A stretch of 64,000 nt of DNA from Diplocarpon mali (GCA_024741835.1 JAENRP010000157.1:5838-69837), one strand, 5' to 3'; counted from the first letter of the stretch, positions 9,901 through 23,556 are shown. Notes: generated from the letters alone by a model not told the origin. Numbers and translations: made by a program.

Positions 9901-12479
9901 GATTGTCGTGTGAAAAGAATCGAGCGCTCCAGTGCGTAATCCAAAAGATGGGTCGGAATACCCAAGCACAAGAGAGTACCTTCATAGGATCTAGGGGTTT
10001 GGGGGGTTTGAAAGATGAAAGATACTTGCGCGTCAGTTAAGTAGTGATGATGTTCGGCTTCCATCAGATGTACTGCGCTAGATGTAGCTGTTGTTGGCGA
10101 GGGGAGAACTACCCTACGGAAGTGTCAAATACTGAGAAGGTAAGAACGTCTCGCCAGTATACGATCAGACGCAGAGTTCAGCTCAAAGGAAAAGGGATAG
10201 ATAGACACTGCTTGTGTGAGCGCTTTAACCTCTGCAGCCAGCCACTTCTAATCGATTTTTGGAAATCAGAACTCTTGGCTGTTTACCCAGCTCTCATCCT
10301 CTCGCTTACCGAGGGACTCAAGCACCCCTTACCATGACCGTGATCCAAAGCATCCTCCACCGCATCTTGAATTGTGAGGTCGTATCTTGTACTTGTTGGG
10401 TTCTTGGATCCCGAGCGCCCTATGAGAAATTGCTTGACCACTCGCCTTCAAAATGCGCCTTTCAATTTCCTCGGGAGCAAAGCTTCTGATCTTCAACTAA
10501 GAACGGATAATCACTAGCAAGATGACCAAGGGGCAAACATATCCTCTAGGCCTTTTTGACGTTGGTCATGTATAAAGTCTCGCTACGTCGTATTGAAAGA
10601 GCTCTTCCTCATGAAGCTTCCACAGTGTACGTCGCCGTATTAAATCGGATTCCCATATCCGGCTGAGAGAATACTCGATGATCAACACAACAAGTTGATA
10701 TTTCGTGCACTGGTAAGTTCAGACGAGAGTGTTCTTGTAAGAGATCTTCTTGGCGTCTGTTCGGGTCGCTGTCCATGTCCAACGTAGCAAGCTTTCCAAC
10801 ATAGCAAGTTCGATTCGTAGTAGAGGACATCGCATCCCCTGAAGTTGACACAGATACATGTGGAATACCAATATGTAAGCCGTAGCTCGAAGATCCAAGC
10901 ATCTTGCTCCATAAGATGTGCGTGACGCAGTACGCTACTAGCCCACTGATATTAGTCATTTGCTATTTTTCCACCAACACATATCGATTTATACTTTCTC
11001 TCGTGAGTGAAACTGCTTGATTGTTAGAATACAAGTGTCTACGTGTTCAAAGTACAATATAGTAAGGAGATAGGTATACGAATAGTACTAAGTTAATGCA
11101 ACAAGTTAATCAATAGTATATAATAGGAGCTGCACCACTATTTCCGACATTTATAAGATCATAAGATCATTTAATTTTCAAAACTTATATAGTTTCTATT
11201 ACTCAACAAATTATTTATAATAAAAAATATCCATATCCGTATACGTTAGAAAGCCTTACGTTACGGGTAGTTAGATTTCGATTATTTAGGCAGTAAAAGC
11301 CGTGACTCAGGACTTGCCTCTGCGTTGCATGCTTATACATCAAGTATTTAATATTAAAAAAATCCATATCTTTATAAACAGTCGGTACTAATATTAAGAC
11401 AATCATCTACTAGTACATTGTAGATTTCTTGTTCATCTTATGTAATGCTCAGGTGGAAAGGCCATATGTTATCATCAAACATCAATTCGACTGGTATCAG
11501 TTAGCGGTGGCTGTTACGTTGAGTGGCTGACTAGAAACATGAATCAAAAATCTGATCGCTTCCTCGGCTTAGTTGATTGTTCGAACTAAGGGTCTTGTCA
11601 CAACTGGTACTAGGAGACGACTCAATACACGTATGCGGTGTCTCCTACGAATCCATAAACTCTTTAGATTCTTACTATAGAGTCCGCAAAGCTAAAATAA
11701 CGTCCTTTCAAATGCGAACGGATAGCTGCTATTGGTAAGGAAGGCTTATCCTAGAACAAGGAACCTAAGGCGACTCTATTTGCCTAAGACATAGAGTAAT
11801 CAATCAGTAAATAGGGTATAAGTTAGACTTTTGTCTAAAGAATTAGGGTCCCTAGGTACACAGGGCTAAATATCATATCCAAAGCGTTCTTATACTAGTA
11901 TCTTCTTATACTCGATAAAACTATAGCGTTTTCCGCTTACGCCACATACTTTAGAATTAATATAGCATATTAAAATAAACGACTGGTGCTATCATCTCCC
12001 TCAGAGCCGCAAGACTCATATCCTGAATGAATGAAAGCTTCCATTGCTCATAAGTCCCCGATTACTTACTTATACGATAAGTCTAGCCCCTGAAATTGAA
12101 ATGAAAGGGAGTTCATATAGCCTAATATGAGCAATAATAGCACGCTCGTATCCTGTCAAGTAGGGCACTGTATCGTTGTAGTCCAGCTTCTAGGCCATGT
12201 TCGACCAATCTTCGGCTGGCCATACTTCCCAGCATCAAGAGGTGGATCGATGTTGCATAGACGTTGTACATAAAATAGGATTGTCGCACCCTGAATCTCA
12301 GTCACTCTTTGAATTTTTATGCACGTATTGGTATTGGTATCCTTGTGCTCATCTACATATTTTCTTCGCCAGCTCCATGCAGGCGAAAAACATTGACGGC
12401 GAATCAATCATCAGAATCACGCACTACACTGACACCTTAGGCTTTCGTTCAATCATCAACGTCCCGGCCAAGAACTCTC
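9901..12479. other. Intergenic region with one decayed repeat copy
   Basis: About 2.6 kb without a supported gene. It becomes AT-rich after ~10.9 kb. A 116-codon ATG frame on the minus strand (10,959 to 10,609) has no recognisable domain or signal peptide and is probably chance. The copy of the unknown repeat family at ~11.6-12.0 kb is listed separately. Confidence 0.5.
11595..11985 (+). repeat. Decayed copy (A) of an unknown repeat family
   Basis: This stretch shares ordered blocks with 46.3-48.7 kb: ggagacgactcaatacacg followed by tatgcggtgtctcc, then gcaaagctaaaataacgtcc, then ggaacctaaggcgactctat, then tataagttagacttttgtct, and finally actatagcgttttccgctta. Differences between copies are mostly transitions plus short indels. 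The first block is an imperfect inverted repeat (ggagac...gtctcc). No coding capacity remains. It is probably a RIP-mutated non-autonomous transposon. Confidence 0.6.
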
Positions 12480-15400
12480 TCAAGGAATGTCGAACAAGGG
12501 CTTCAATTTCTTGATCAATAGCCACTCATCGTTCGACACATCCGGTCGGTAGAATTCCTTGAGCACATCGATACTCTTCCTAGAGATAAGGGAGTATAAG
12601 GTGTCCTTCTCCTCAAGGTGCCTGCCATATGTGGGTTGATGACCAGGCATTTCAATCTTGACAGCAACGGATGGTTGACCTTTCTTGCAAATCTGGATCT
12701 GCTTGTGATCTCGCTCAATGCTAGTACTGATGATCTGTTAGGAATTGCTCACGCAAAGAAGTCATGAGGGACTTACACTCTGCCAATGGCAACAATCTCC
12801 TTCACGCCCGTGACTGAGTTCTGCTTCACAGCAGCGATAGGAGTATGCATTCTGAGGTTGCCTTCAACAACATCAACACCCACAACGATAGGACCAGTCT
12901 TGTTGAAGACAGCAACCGTATTCAGAACGCAAGGGAAGACAGCGTCGTGCTTAGATTCTTCCTTTCTTTTCTCGGCAATAAGGGCCATGTGTGCGGTGAA
13001 TTGGTCGAAAAGATGGTAGATGATATCTGCTGTGAATATCTTGATTCCTTGCTCGTCGGCATATGACTGAGCCTCCTTGTCAATCTTGACATCGAAGCAA
13101 AGCATGACTGCAAATTCTCTGTTCTTTTCGAGCATTGTACCGCAATTCATGACATCGCGCTTGAAAACCGGCCCTATTCCGACGTTGGCCACCGGAATCT
13201 TCGACACCTTCAGGAAATCAAGAAGGGCTTCGAGAGATCCAAGGGTGGACGCCTGCACCGTAACACCACGGCCAGACTTCTCGACACGCTTGAAGAGTGC
13301 GCCGAGGTCAGATAGGACTTCCTCCTCAATGTCAGATTCATCATCGTCAGGGCCAACGACCATCAGTCTGGAACCTGCGATAGCCCCTTCGAGATTTGGC
13401 GCACTGATCTTGACACCAAGGGCAGCCTTCACTTCCTTGTTGTGGACGTATTGAGACTTAAGGCGTAATTCTTTCAGAGGTGCAGGCGTCAAAAGTGCTC
13501 TGATATTTGTCGTGATGGCACCCTCGACACCACAGAGAACGATGCGATCGCCTTCACGCAGGATACCGTTCGACAAGATGACATCGATGGTCATACCAAA
13601 TCCCTCGATTGCCTTGACCTCGAGGACTGTCGCTTGCACTTCGGATAGATACATCAAGGATCCAACCATTCTCTCTTGGGTGAGTTGGAGGATAAGCTTG
13701 AGCATGTCCGGAATCCCCTCGCCTGTGTGAGCGGAAGTTGGCACCAAGGAGACGAATTTGGCCATGGACTTGTTCTCGTAGTACAGCTCCGCATTGAATC
13801 CTTGCTCCGCGAAAGCAACCTTTGTATCAGACAGGCGCTTGGCGAATTCATTCTGGACACCTTTGTTCTGCACGGCCAAACTGTCCTGGAAACCATTGTT
13901 ATCAACCTTCTTCCAGCCATACAACCGATCAATCTTGTTGAGTGCAACAATAAACGGAGTCTTTCGATCTCGAAGCAATTTCATGGACTCCAAGGTCTGT
14001 TGTTCCAGTCCGTGCATGATATCAACAACCAAGATGGCAATGTTACAAAGAGAAGACCCGCGCGATCTCAAGTTCGAGAAAGATTCGTGGCCAGGCGTAT
14101 CGATAACCAAGAGTCCAGGAACTTTGAACTCGAAGCTGCCGTCTCGGTTGACAACCGCAGTCTTCTGCCGGATGGAATCAACAGGGAAATAAGTTGCACC
14201 AATCTGTTGAGTGATACCTCCGGCTTCACCTTCTTGAACGTTGGTCTGTCGAACCTTGTCAAGGAGCTTTGTCTTTCCGGTATCAACGTGGCCAAGAATA
14301 CAGCAGATAGGGGAACGAAGGTTGTCTGATGATCGAGCTGCCATAGCGGCAGCATGTGCCTTTTCGCGTCTTTCATGGGCCTCTTTCTTCTTCTGAGCAG
14401 CAGCAGCTTGAGCAGCTGTAGCTTCTTCGTCGTCGGAAGAGTCATCGGACTCAGATTCAGTCTCGGACTCGGTAGCAGAATCTTGATCATCCTTCTTACG
14501 AGTAGGAAGAGACTTGGACCCTTCCTTAGCAGCAGTCGCAGCCTTCTTGGCAGCAGCCTTCTCACGCTCGTCTTCGGAATCAGCATCCCAGCTATCCTTG
14601 ACATCGTCCTCGGACTCAGCCGCTGCCACCTCCCAGTCATCATCTAGGCCACTATCCTCGTCCTTTTTAGCAGCCGCAGCTTCAGCAGCTTCCTTCTCGG
14701 CCTTTGCAGCAGCTTCCGCGAGCTTTTGCTCGGCTTCTTTCCGTGCTCGTTCTGCTGCCTCAGCCAATGCCTTTTCCTCTTCTAGCTACATGGTGTGAGT
14801 GAGTGAATCTTGGTGACCATTGAATCGTAAACCTACCTTGGCTTCTTCGGGATTCTTACGCCCTCCCTTCCTCCTCTTATCGTAAACGGCCCTTTTCTTC
14901 TCTCCTCCGTCAGTGCCGCCAACCTTGACACCTGCTGCAATCATCTGCTTTAGCTTCATTTCGTTTCTGAGCTTCTCCTCCCGCTGAGCTTTGGTGAGAT
15001 AGGTGCCATCTCTCTTTTGTTGCTCGATCCGCTCTTTTTCTTTCTGCTTTTTTGCAGCTCTAGCCTCCTCTTTCCGCTTTTCCTCCTCCGCCTCCAGTCT
15101 CTCCTCCTCCTCAATCCGGGCCTTCTCCTCTGCTGCAATCCTTGCCTTCTCTTCTTCACGCCGCCTTAACTCCTCTTGCTGTGCTTGTAGTTTCGCAAGA
15201 GCCGGAGGGAGCTTCTTGCCCTTTCCCCCGGCAGGAGCTTTGGCTGTGGTTGGTTCGGCGATTTTTGCAGAGGGGGCTGCTTTGGAAGCTTCGGGGGCTT
15301 TGGTGGCCTGCGCAGGAGTCTTCTTTTTGGCAGCCTACATATCAAGATTAGGAAACAGCATGACGAGGAATACACTGCACTGGACTCACGTTCTCTTTTT

Positions 15401-15833
15401 TCCTTTGCTTCTCGCGCTCCTTCTTCAACTTTTCCTTCTGAGCTTTGGTGAGTACTTTGCCATCGGCCCCTCTCTCATCGTCCTCGTCCTCGCCCTTCCC
15501 GGCTGCAGCTAGCGCAGCCTTTCCCTTGCCCTTTCTTTCTGGCAATGCAAACTCGTCTTCGATCGAAACCTCCGCAGGTGCCTTTTCGGTGGGACTATTT
15601 TCATCCACAGCTGGCTCTTCTCCTTCAGCGGTGGCGTCCTCTTGCTGGCCACCCTTCTTCTTCTTATTCCGCTTTCTCATCATGGCCATCAGTCCACCTG
15701 CTGGGAACTCCTCCTCTGCATCTGCCTCTGCGTGGGAATTTGTGGTATCCTGTGCGGGCGCTGCGGCAGCTGGTTCACCCAGCTCAGACTCCCAGTCATC
15801 CGCCTTCTTGTTGTTCTTCTTCTTTGGCGGCAT
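12480..15833 (-). CDS. FUN12: Translation initiation factor eIF5B
   Basis: Four exons on the minus strand: 15833..15390, 15334..14837, 14785..12777 and 12726..12480, 1065 aa. eIF5B is the cytosolic translational GTPase that joins ribosomal subunits and positions initiator tRNA. The N-terminal ~460 residues are charged, Lys/Glu/Ala-rich and disordered, as in fungal eIF5B. The G domain begins near residue 470 with G1 [12 protein letters not shown], then switch [14 protein letters not shown]3 DTPGHESF, G4 NKIDR and G5 SAHTGEG. Domain II, the Rossmann-like domain III ([10 protein letters not shown]) and domain IV follow. The last exon supplies the C-terminal barrel ending [12 protein letters not shown], which may contact eIF1A. 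Introns are 50-55 nt; the last acceptor is ATCATCAG, chosen because it alone keeps the frame. No upstream ATG competes with the start at 15833. Confidence 0.96.
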
Positions 15834-16576
15834 GGTAAATTATGAACTGCCGTAAGGTTGGTGGTGTAATATAGCGTTTTTGTTGCAGAATGAGTAGAAC
15901 TTGTGGACACTTTTGTTGTGCCTTTTGATCTGCGAGCATGAGAGTTGCGAGGCAAGTGGGGTGAAAATCAAGATAGGTAAGTTACTTAGAGGTCAACGTG
16001 ACTAGGTAGTGGACGACAAGTCGTACTTTAGCCGAGCGACTATGATTCAATCATCTGAGTCTCGGAGGTTCTCAGTAGCCTAGCGAAAGAAAACAATTGC
16101 ACTGCTAGACGAAGATTTGAGCATAGGTAAAGCAGTGAATTGCGCCAGCGGAATTTGGAATTTGAATGACTCCCAGGTGTTTGGGGCTGCCCTCATTGCA
16201 GTGCTTAAACGAAGTAGTGCACGCGCCACCAGATGGCCCTTGCGATAATAACACTAACCAGTCAGTTTCATCATTCCATGCCCACAACGTTTTGTAGAGC
16301 TGCAAGATTGGTATACACACCAGCTTTGAAGGTTGTTCATGGTTCACAGCGAGCGAAGTCAAATGATGAGATGTTAGGACATGGTAATGTAGCTCTAGTG
16401 GTTTGATATCCCTCAGTAGAAGAGCTAAAGTCATGTACATCTAAAAGATTTAGGTCCGTGGCCTTGTCAATAGCTCCGTTGAAGGCTGAACCAATCCACC
16501 TCAATATTGCGAATCATTCTTGCTCCCCAACACATAGACGGGACAACAATTCGTACAACTGAAGCTCCAAGGCTGC
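15834..16576. other. Intergenic, FUN12 promoter side
   Basis: This is the upstream region of FUN12 and the 3' flank of the next minus-strand gene. A 111-codon frame at 16,105-16,440 has no domain and is not called. Confidence 0.5.
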
Positions 16577-19500
16577 TTATAGCACTGGTCGCAGATAGAA
16601 TTCGAGATCTGTGTATGCCTGGTTGATATATACGGAATCTGCAGCATCCTTCTCCAGGGTCCAGTTGTGAGCAGCTTGAAGCAGCTCCGTGAACCTCCTA
16701 AATAGCCGCTTCGATTCTTCCGTTGGGTTGTCGATGAGGAGTAGCTCTTCCAGCTTCCGGTGCACCACACACCTTTTCAGGATATCACCATCGATATGCA
16801 TCATGATCTTCGGATCTGTCACCATTTCCGGTGGCATTGCATCATCTTTGTAAGTGAACTCGCATATAGCTGAGGACCTGATACATAAGTCTATGACTAA
16901 ACGCATTAGTCTCCATGTCTTGTAATCAAGAATTTCAAAGTGACTAAGAGATCCGGAAATAGAAAGGCCCAGCGCTTCCCGACTCCCCGTAATCTCTGAC
17001 GCCGACCGGGGTTCTAATCCGCTCCTTGTAAGGGGAAATCGCTGAGTCCAGACTGTGTCCCACACTCGGCGGCATTGAGCAAATCTGAACCGTAAGATCG
17101 AAAACGGAATGGCTGCCTCGAAAACTAGCTCCAGTGTGTCAGCTTTCGTGTTGTAGGTGGGCCAAAGACCGGCTACAGAAGACAACTTGTCGGAAACCAA
17201 ATGTATCGGGCGCTGAGACGGTCTGTCAATCACTAGATGATGTAGCGCATCTCTGGCAAGCTGGTCTCCATGCGTACGAACTATTCGAAGTTCGCCGGCG
17301 TCATTAGAAATCATTTTGAGTACCTCCAGAGAGTGACAACTCGTGAGGGCATAGATGGTCCCGTCCTGACAGGACAGGTCTATAGCGGGTGACGGAAGGC
17401 CATACTCTGCCTCTCGCCTGAACTTCTTCAAGTTTGGGTCAAGAACGTCGTAGAACAGCTTCGTACCACCCCCCCATAACAGGCCGTCCGATAGTCCAAT
17501 TGCAGAATATACAGGCTCATGATACTTGAATTTGTGGCGAGTATAGAAGCATATTTTTCGCTTGGGGATTTTCCCATCCAGTCCTGAGTCTTGGCGAGTT
17601 CCAGTTTCTTCATGTACCGATATGATCAAAAGACGCCCGGTGCTTGTGGACGCGATCACATAATCCCAAGTTTTTTTATCCTTTGTGAACGACCATTCAA
17701 ACAATCTAAAGATCCTCTCGTTGTCATTCCCCAGACCGGAAATGTATTCTACTGGTGCTCTTGTCTTTTCATCCTGGGGCTCGGAAACATCATCTCCAGT
17801 TATAGGGTCAATGAACAGGAGGCACGACTTGCCGCTTACGGACGCTGCAACAACAAGGATCTCCAGGGTTTGAGAGTACATCAGCCGGTTTGGTGTCCCA
17901 CCTATGTTCATGCGTCGGGCCACGGTCCTTGGCTTAGCACTCAAGCCTGTGATCAGCAAACGAGAACCTGATATGAAAAGGAGGCTTCCACTCGTGCCAC
18001 CGGAAAGGGCATCCATCCGCGCGATCGAGGTGAGCTCAGGCTGCGGAAGACCTGGGCTTGCAGCGTCAGATAGCCAGATTTGTTCGATGTCCAGGGCGTG
18101 TACGTGATGCCCAGGCGATAGCTTGTTCAATTGAGACGTCCTCGGCGTTACCACGTAAGCTTTCGAGTCACAAGTCATGAAACATTGAGTGCTTCGGCTT
18201 CTGCTCGACAACTCGATTCTGCTCAGGTCTCCACCCGAATCTCTGCTCACAATCGCAGGGGTAGCACCAATTCGCTTGGTGTGCGTCACAACAACACCGA
18301 ACGTTGCTTCGTCAACCTCGAGCGCAACTACAACGCCATTGCGAGTCCCACATACCAGTGATATGACGCCAGGGGACGCTGGTAGCAAAACCATACTGAT
18401 GATGGCTTCAAGATCACCGAACCTGTCCCCGACCGTCGGAGGAACAGCGACCTCTTGGTAGGATCGGTCAGTAGCAGGTTGGAACATCAGTATAGCAAAG
18501 CCCTGCTTGCTCCAACCAGCCACAACGGCACATAAATCGCCTGCTACTTGACCTGCAGCTACACAAGTGGCTTCGTGTGGGAGCCGACATAAAGTGCGAG
18601 CAGCCGCACAGTCAATGTCCATGTTACCCGTTGCTGATTCGATGTCTAAGATGAGAAGAAAGTCGGAGGTTTCAAGACGAGTTGTAAATATGACATGGCC
18701 GTCTTCGATCGTGGCATTACCGATTGCGGCTCCACAGCCCAGAGAATGGCCTTCATAGTTGATCAGGATATCGTCTACCACGTACAGATGGCTATATCGA
18801 ACGAGGTCAACATTTTCCACCCGCTGTAGGCGAAGATATGGACATACCGCATGACACCATCTGTAACTACGATCGATCTTTCAGTCACCTGGATTATAAA
18901 TTGCCTATCGGTAGCGGCAACAATGGTCCGGTGATTCAGATCAAGCTGCGTCTCGCTCTCTTCCAGCTCACCAATGTCAGACCCATCTGCTGGCATCTGA
19001 AGAACTCCAGAGCGATCTCCTACAGACAGAATGAAGATATAAGGAACAGGCTCAACACATGAGTGAGGTTTTGGTGACAAAGGCCATGCGTGCATAATGA
19101 GAGCGCCATAATCCGAATGCAGACCAATATTGGCTTCGTACCCGCGTCTGAGTTCGCTGATGCCGCCCTTCGCTCCTTTTCCTACGCAGGCAAATATCCG
19201 GTCGGGCTTCGGAACTAAGTATCTGAGTCCGTCCCCATTAGCATTGGAACTCGTTTTCTGGGCTTGGGGGTTGTAGGTTGTAACAAAGTCATGAGCCGGG
19301 GACCAGTTTTGGATGGGTTCCATGAGGACTGGAAGTTGCCTTGCTTGGAGCTGAGCATTGAATGATCAGTATTGTTATTGAATTTCTGGGTTTTCTGGAA
19401 TAATTGACCCCGGTAGCTCAACAGGGCTGGGGAACTGACCAGATATGTTCCACCCGGGCATGAATCCCCTCCCATGATGAATAGATCGCCACTCTTACGA

Positions 19501-21026
19501 TTCTTGTTTGGGTAGTCCATAGTAGCCAATGCCGTTCCGCACTTCGCCCCGAAATCGCCAATGTTGTTGTCAGCAGTAACGACGTCGTCATCTTCCGAGT
19601 CAATCTCAAGAAATTTTATTAACCCATCTTCCCTCGCGATGAATAAATCATCACGGGTTGCCTTGTGGCTCTCCAAGCGCGAAGGCCGTGTCCAAGCCGT
19701 CCATAGCGGGCTGCCCGAGCCGTGATGGAAGGCTGTAGGTAAATCAACTCGGTCGTTAAAGTCGATGAATTTTGGGCCACTGTGGAGGATCCCTTGGCAT
19801 ACCGCCATGGAGTCCTCAAATACCAGGATGAAGGATGACTTGATAGTCAACGGTATGAGAAGCAGTGGCATTTGACGCTTTGCTTCTAGAAGATAACCTC
19901 CAGAGTTTTGCGAAGCAACCTTCCTGAGGTCACCGCCGGTTTGCCACTCGTAAACAAACATCTTAGTTCTGCCTTTGATGACCATTATAACGAGCAGGAT
20001 GATATGCTCCTCATCGTCAGCCATGGGGTGTAGAAATTCCATCTTGAGTATGACCCCGTTAGAGTATATTTGTGTTTCGTACTCGACGTGGCGGAGGGCG
20101 GATCCTTGCAAGTACTGCTCATTCAGGGTCTCTCGGGAATGTAATGAATAGACCGCGAAGACACCCTCGGAACATCCCACGGCCATGTATCTGGAACTTG
20201 GATCCACGGCGAGATGCATGCCTGGTTGGAGTTTAAGCATCGGCTTCGAGACCCGATATCTACTTGAGATAAATTCGAACTTGGCATCTTCCATTTCGTT
20301 GACCCTTAAAAACACCGAGTCTCCTGTGTCCAGCTGGAGCAGTAGAAATTGAGGTGGGAGTGGAGGCCGGGTAGGCACTGAAGCTGGCTTTGAAGAGGAA
20401 TCATTCATCTGGGAATCCTCGTCCGCATCTTCCACTTGAGTCTTCCGAGCTTGGGCAATAACATTCGGATCGCTCTCGTAAGCCTTGACCGACCCGACAA
20501 CACGGGCATTTCGAATACGAGCACCAAAGTCTTCTTTCCGAATGACGTCCCAGAGAAGCCCATCTGACCGTAATTCCTTGATCTGGACAAAATCATCCTT
20601 TTCAAAATCAGCTATGTAGTCTCATCACAGGATGAGCCAAAATGTTTCCAACTTTTAGAGATCGAGATTCCATCATCCCCGAAATAATAAATGATATGAA
20701 GGAAGATGGACGCATAACAGGGCCACTTCGAGACAGAATTTGCAGCACACTAGCTCAAGGACATTGCAGAAGATGAAATCTCTTACTCCAATGAGAGCCA
20801 CATCGTGATGCTTATCGTCCCTAAGTCTTATTGGCAAGATCCAATGCACCAGTGGGCTCTGGATAACGGTCTGGGTGAGAAGCCCGAGTTTTGGAGCCTT
20901 TTCATCTTCTGTCAGAGTGGCGGCGGCATCCTTGTCTTGCTGATTATAGTGCCGGAGCACGGTGTCAACGTCAAGAGTTCTGGTGACCCATTCACCATCC
21001 ATCAGACTGCTGGTCGCGAGCGCCAT
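16577..21026 (-). CDS. Mms1/CPSF-A/DDB1-superfamily protein (MMS1_N type)
   Basis: Four exons on the minus strand: 21026..20787, 20597..19409, 19328..18848 and 18791..16577, 1374 aa. Length and pattern resemble the large WD/beta-propeller scaffold proteins of the DDB1/CPSF160/Rse1/Mms1 superfamily, specifically the fungal group annotated as MMS1 N-terminal-domain or thermotolerance proteins. Visible landmarks are the start MALATSSLMDGEW, HWILPIRLRDDKHHDVALIG before intron 1, a propeller-like region (LLLQLDTGDSVFLRVNEMED, AVDPSSRYMAVG), NWSPAHDFV after intron 2 and VVDDILINYEGHSLGCG after intron 3. Intron 3 is 56 nt (GTATGT to ATATAG) and is the only one that reconciles the two frames; a nearer CTACAG would make a 24-nt intron in the wrong frame. 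Intron 2 has a weak GTCAAT donor. Role in ubiquitin ligase or repair scaffolding is inferred from the superfamily only. Confidence 0.8.
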
Positions 21027-22130
21027 TTTAACACTTTGGGCATAAGCAGTCTTTTTGCCATCAATCAATCGACAGCCTGCCTTTCACGACTATGGTTACA
21101 CAGATACCAGATATACTACAGACCCGGCTCGAGAAAGAGATCAGCTCGCTCTTGATGTAAGATGGGCCAGGTGCTTTGACGAGAGGATGGAGTCCGCACA
21201 AATTTGGCCGGTCGCAATTTTGAACGGGAGAGAAGATCTTTTTGCTCTGAAAACCTCAGGGAGAGCCAGTCTGTTTAGTGTGGTGTGGTGTGGTGTATTG
21301 TGGTGTGGCAGCCTTGCTCGAGGGACGCGGTTCCATTATACTTGAGCTGGGGCAGCCTTGGATGACGAGGCTGGCGGGCAGTCGTCCACGTCCTTTAGAA
21401 GAACACACACAGAGGAATTGAGGTGCCGTGTGGCGTGCAAGACCGGCGGAGTTGGTCTTTTATTAGCAAGCAAGCGGAACGCAGAGCAGAGCAGAGCAGA
21501 GCAATCCGCGAGGTGAGAAAATTCAACAGGATGGCGCAACGTAGTGGGGTTTTTAATAAGTGGCAATCAAGGTAAGGCAGGAGATGCATGAGAGGAGGAA
21601 ACCTGTGATGAGAAGAGAAAGGAAAGGGAGAGGAAAGGAGAAAGGAAGGGATGAAAGGGGAGGAAAAGAAAGGTAAAAACACAAGAAGAGAGAGGAAAAT
21701 CCCAAACTCCAATTAGTGCCTGATCATTTGTTTTCTCACCACCTCTATGGGGCTTTGGCTTGCTGGAAGTAGCAACCTGCAGCACAACGGCGCTGCACAG
21801 AGGCGGGGAGGAGAGGAGTGGAGCGGGTAGGAGCGGTTGAAGCATGACGTGACGGGGGGAAAACCACAGAAATAGTACGGCAAGCGAGTAAGTCGACATC
21901 ACATCACATCAACCAAGGTAGCATCGCAACGCATCGCAACGCACCGACTCTACACACACCAGAATACCTCCGAGACGTGCACTCTGCACACAACTCGACG
22001 TCTACTAGGATAGCCTGCTGTACAACTGCCAGCGTTTGCACAGCCCGCGCGTATCGTACAGCCCTGTGCAGTCCCCTTCCTGTGCGAAGACCGACGACGA
22101 GCAGCATGTCCGCGGCCTTCGGAGTATGAA
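21027..22130. promoter_or_regulatory. Divergent intergenic region with simple repeats
   Basis: This ~1.1-kb region separates the divergently transcribed MMS1-like and TBC genes. It contains (gtgtg)n at about 21,278-21,308, (gagca)n at about 21,483-21,503, a polypurine aggaaag tract at about 21,595-21,690, and acatc/gcatcgcaac repeats near 21,900-21,945. No gene is supported. Confidence 0.5.
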
Positions 22131-23483
22131 ATGGAGTCACCCAGACTCAGCAACGAGAAAGCAGAGAGTAGCCCGCGATCCCGGTCGCCATCGATATCTC
22201 CAGGATCCGATGGAGGGGCTTGCTCCGACAAGGTCACGAAGATATTGGAAGCTTGCAGGTGGAAGGACATAGAGACACTGAGGGAAATGGCTGCCTCAGA
22301 GGGGGGTTTGATCTCGGATAAGGTTCGCCGTCAAGCATGTTCGTAGTCTGAAGGGAAAGGGGAGAGGTCGCTGGGCAGGACTGACTCCTACAACAGGGCC
22401 ACTGCTGCTTGGATGCACTGCCAGGGACCAAGAGCAGGACACGGATCATTGCTGCGAATGGAAGAAGCTGCCCATACATCGTGATGAGGATCAGGTGCGG
22501 CTGGACGTGGAGCGCTCCTTTATATACTATCCACCTGGTGGGGCCCAACATGACGCTGATCTACATCATCACTTTGTACTAAGAGCTGATATTTGCCCAT
22601 AGACCAAACCTCTCAGGATCTGGATCTACGGAAAGCAGAGCTATCTGACCTTATAACAGAGGTATTACGACGCCAGCCATACCTCTCTTACTTTCAAGGC
22701 TATCATGACATCTGCCAAGTGTTTCTTTTGGTCCTCGAGCCACGAAATCCTGCTCCCATCGTGGCACGGCTTTCAGTCTTGCGGATAAGAGATTTTATGT
22801 TACCCACGTTTGCTCAGGCGCTGACACAATTGGAGTTGATCCCAGCAATACTTAATTCTGTCAATCCCAAGCTGCAGGATCATCTATCTCTGACCCAGCC
22901 ATTCTTCGCTCTCTCAGGCACTCTGACCATGTACGCGCATGATATTCAGGAATACGGGGATATATCACGTTTGTTTGACGTTCTACTTGCCCGCGAGGCT
23001 GTATTCTCCGTTTACATGTTCGCACAGATTGTCCTACAACGCTCTGACGAGCTGTTTGAAACCCCAGCCGATGAACCGGAGATGCTTCACTCGATCCTAT
23101 CGAAATTGCCGAAGCCGCTGAATATCGAGGCGCTGATAGCAAATACAATTAAGCTGTTTGAAGACCATCCGCCTGAGCATTTGCTGATGTGGCGATTAAT
23201 CTCGACTTCAAGCGTGCTCAAAACCGCTCGTTGGCACGATCAATTGACGAGCCAAACATTAGAAGAAGGACATTCGTATTTCATGAAACAGTCGAAAGAG
23301 CTGCAATGGGCAGAGCGACGAAAACAAGCCCTGAAAGTTGCCCGGAAGTATAGAAAGCCCGCCGGTAAAGTAGGGTTGGCTGTTCTGGTCGGAATCATCT
23401 CATTTTGGATACGGAAGTCATCGATTCCATCCGCAATTTGGGGGGTGATTTGGAGGCAACTCTCGGGTTACCAGCGATATTGA
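22131..23483 (+). CDS. GYP8: TBC-domain Rab GTPase-activating protein, Gyp8/TBC1D20 type
   Basis: Exons 22131..22338, 22397..22537 and 22603..23483, 409 aa. TBC proteins stimulate GTP hydrolysis by Rab GTPases; the TBC1D20/Gyp8 group acts on Rab1/Ypt1-type Rabs at the ER and Golgi. The domain starts around residue 40 (RRQAWPLLLG across intron 1). Both catalytic fingers are present: the arginine in LDVERSF (R109) and the glutamine in YFQGYHD (Q148). A hydrophobic segment near residues 380-395 (VGLAVLVGIISFWI) would be a C-terminal membrane anchor, as in TBC1D20, which supports this subfamily over soluble TBC proteins. Introns are 58 and 65 nt; donors GTTCGT and GTGGGG are weak, but phases match and homology crosses both junctions. 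The ATG at 22131 gives a Ser-rich leader before the domain. Confidence 0.9.
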
Positions 23484-23556
23484 GATACCAGTTGAGTTTT
23501 GGGTGTGTCTGTGATCCAGAGAGTTGCGTTACAATGTAGTAAAATTGTACAACACA

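Noticed and set aside
10609..10959. 116-codon ATG frame on the minus strand
   Set aside because: No domain, signal peptide, splice support or conserved neighbour; length is within chance expectation.
18775..18870. Frameshift or pseudogene in the MMS1-like gene
   Set aside because: A 56-nt intron with canonical ends and correct phase explains the change of frame.
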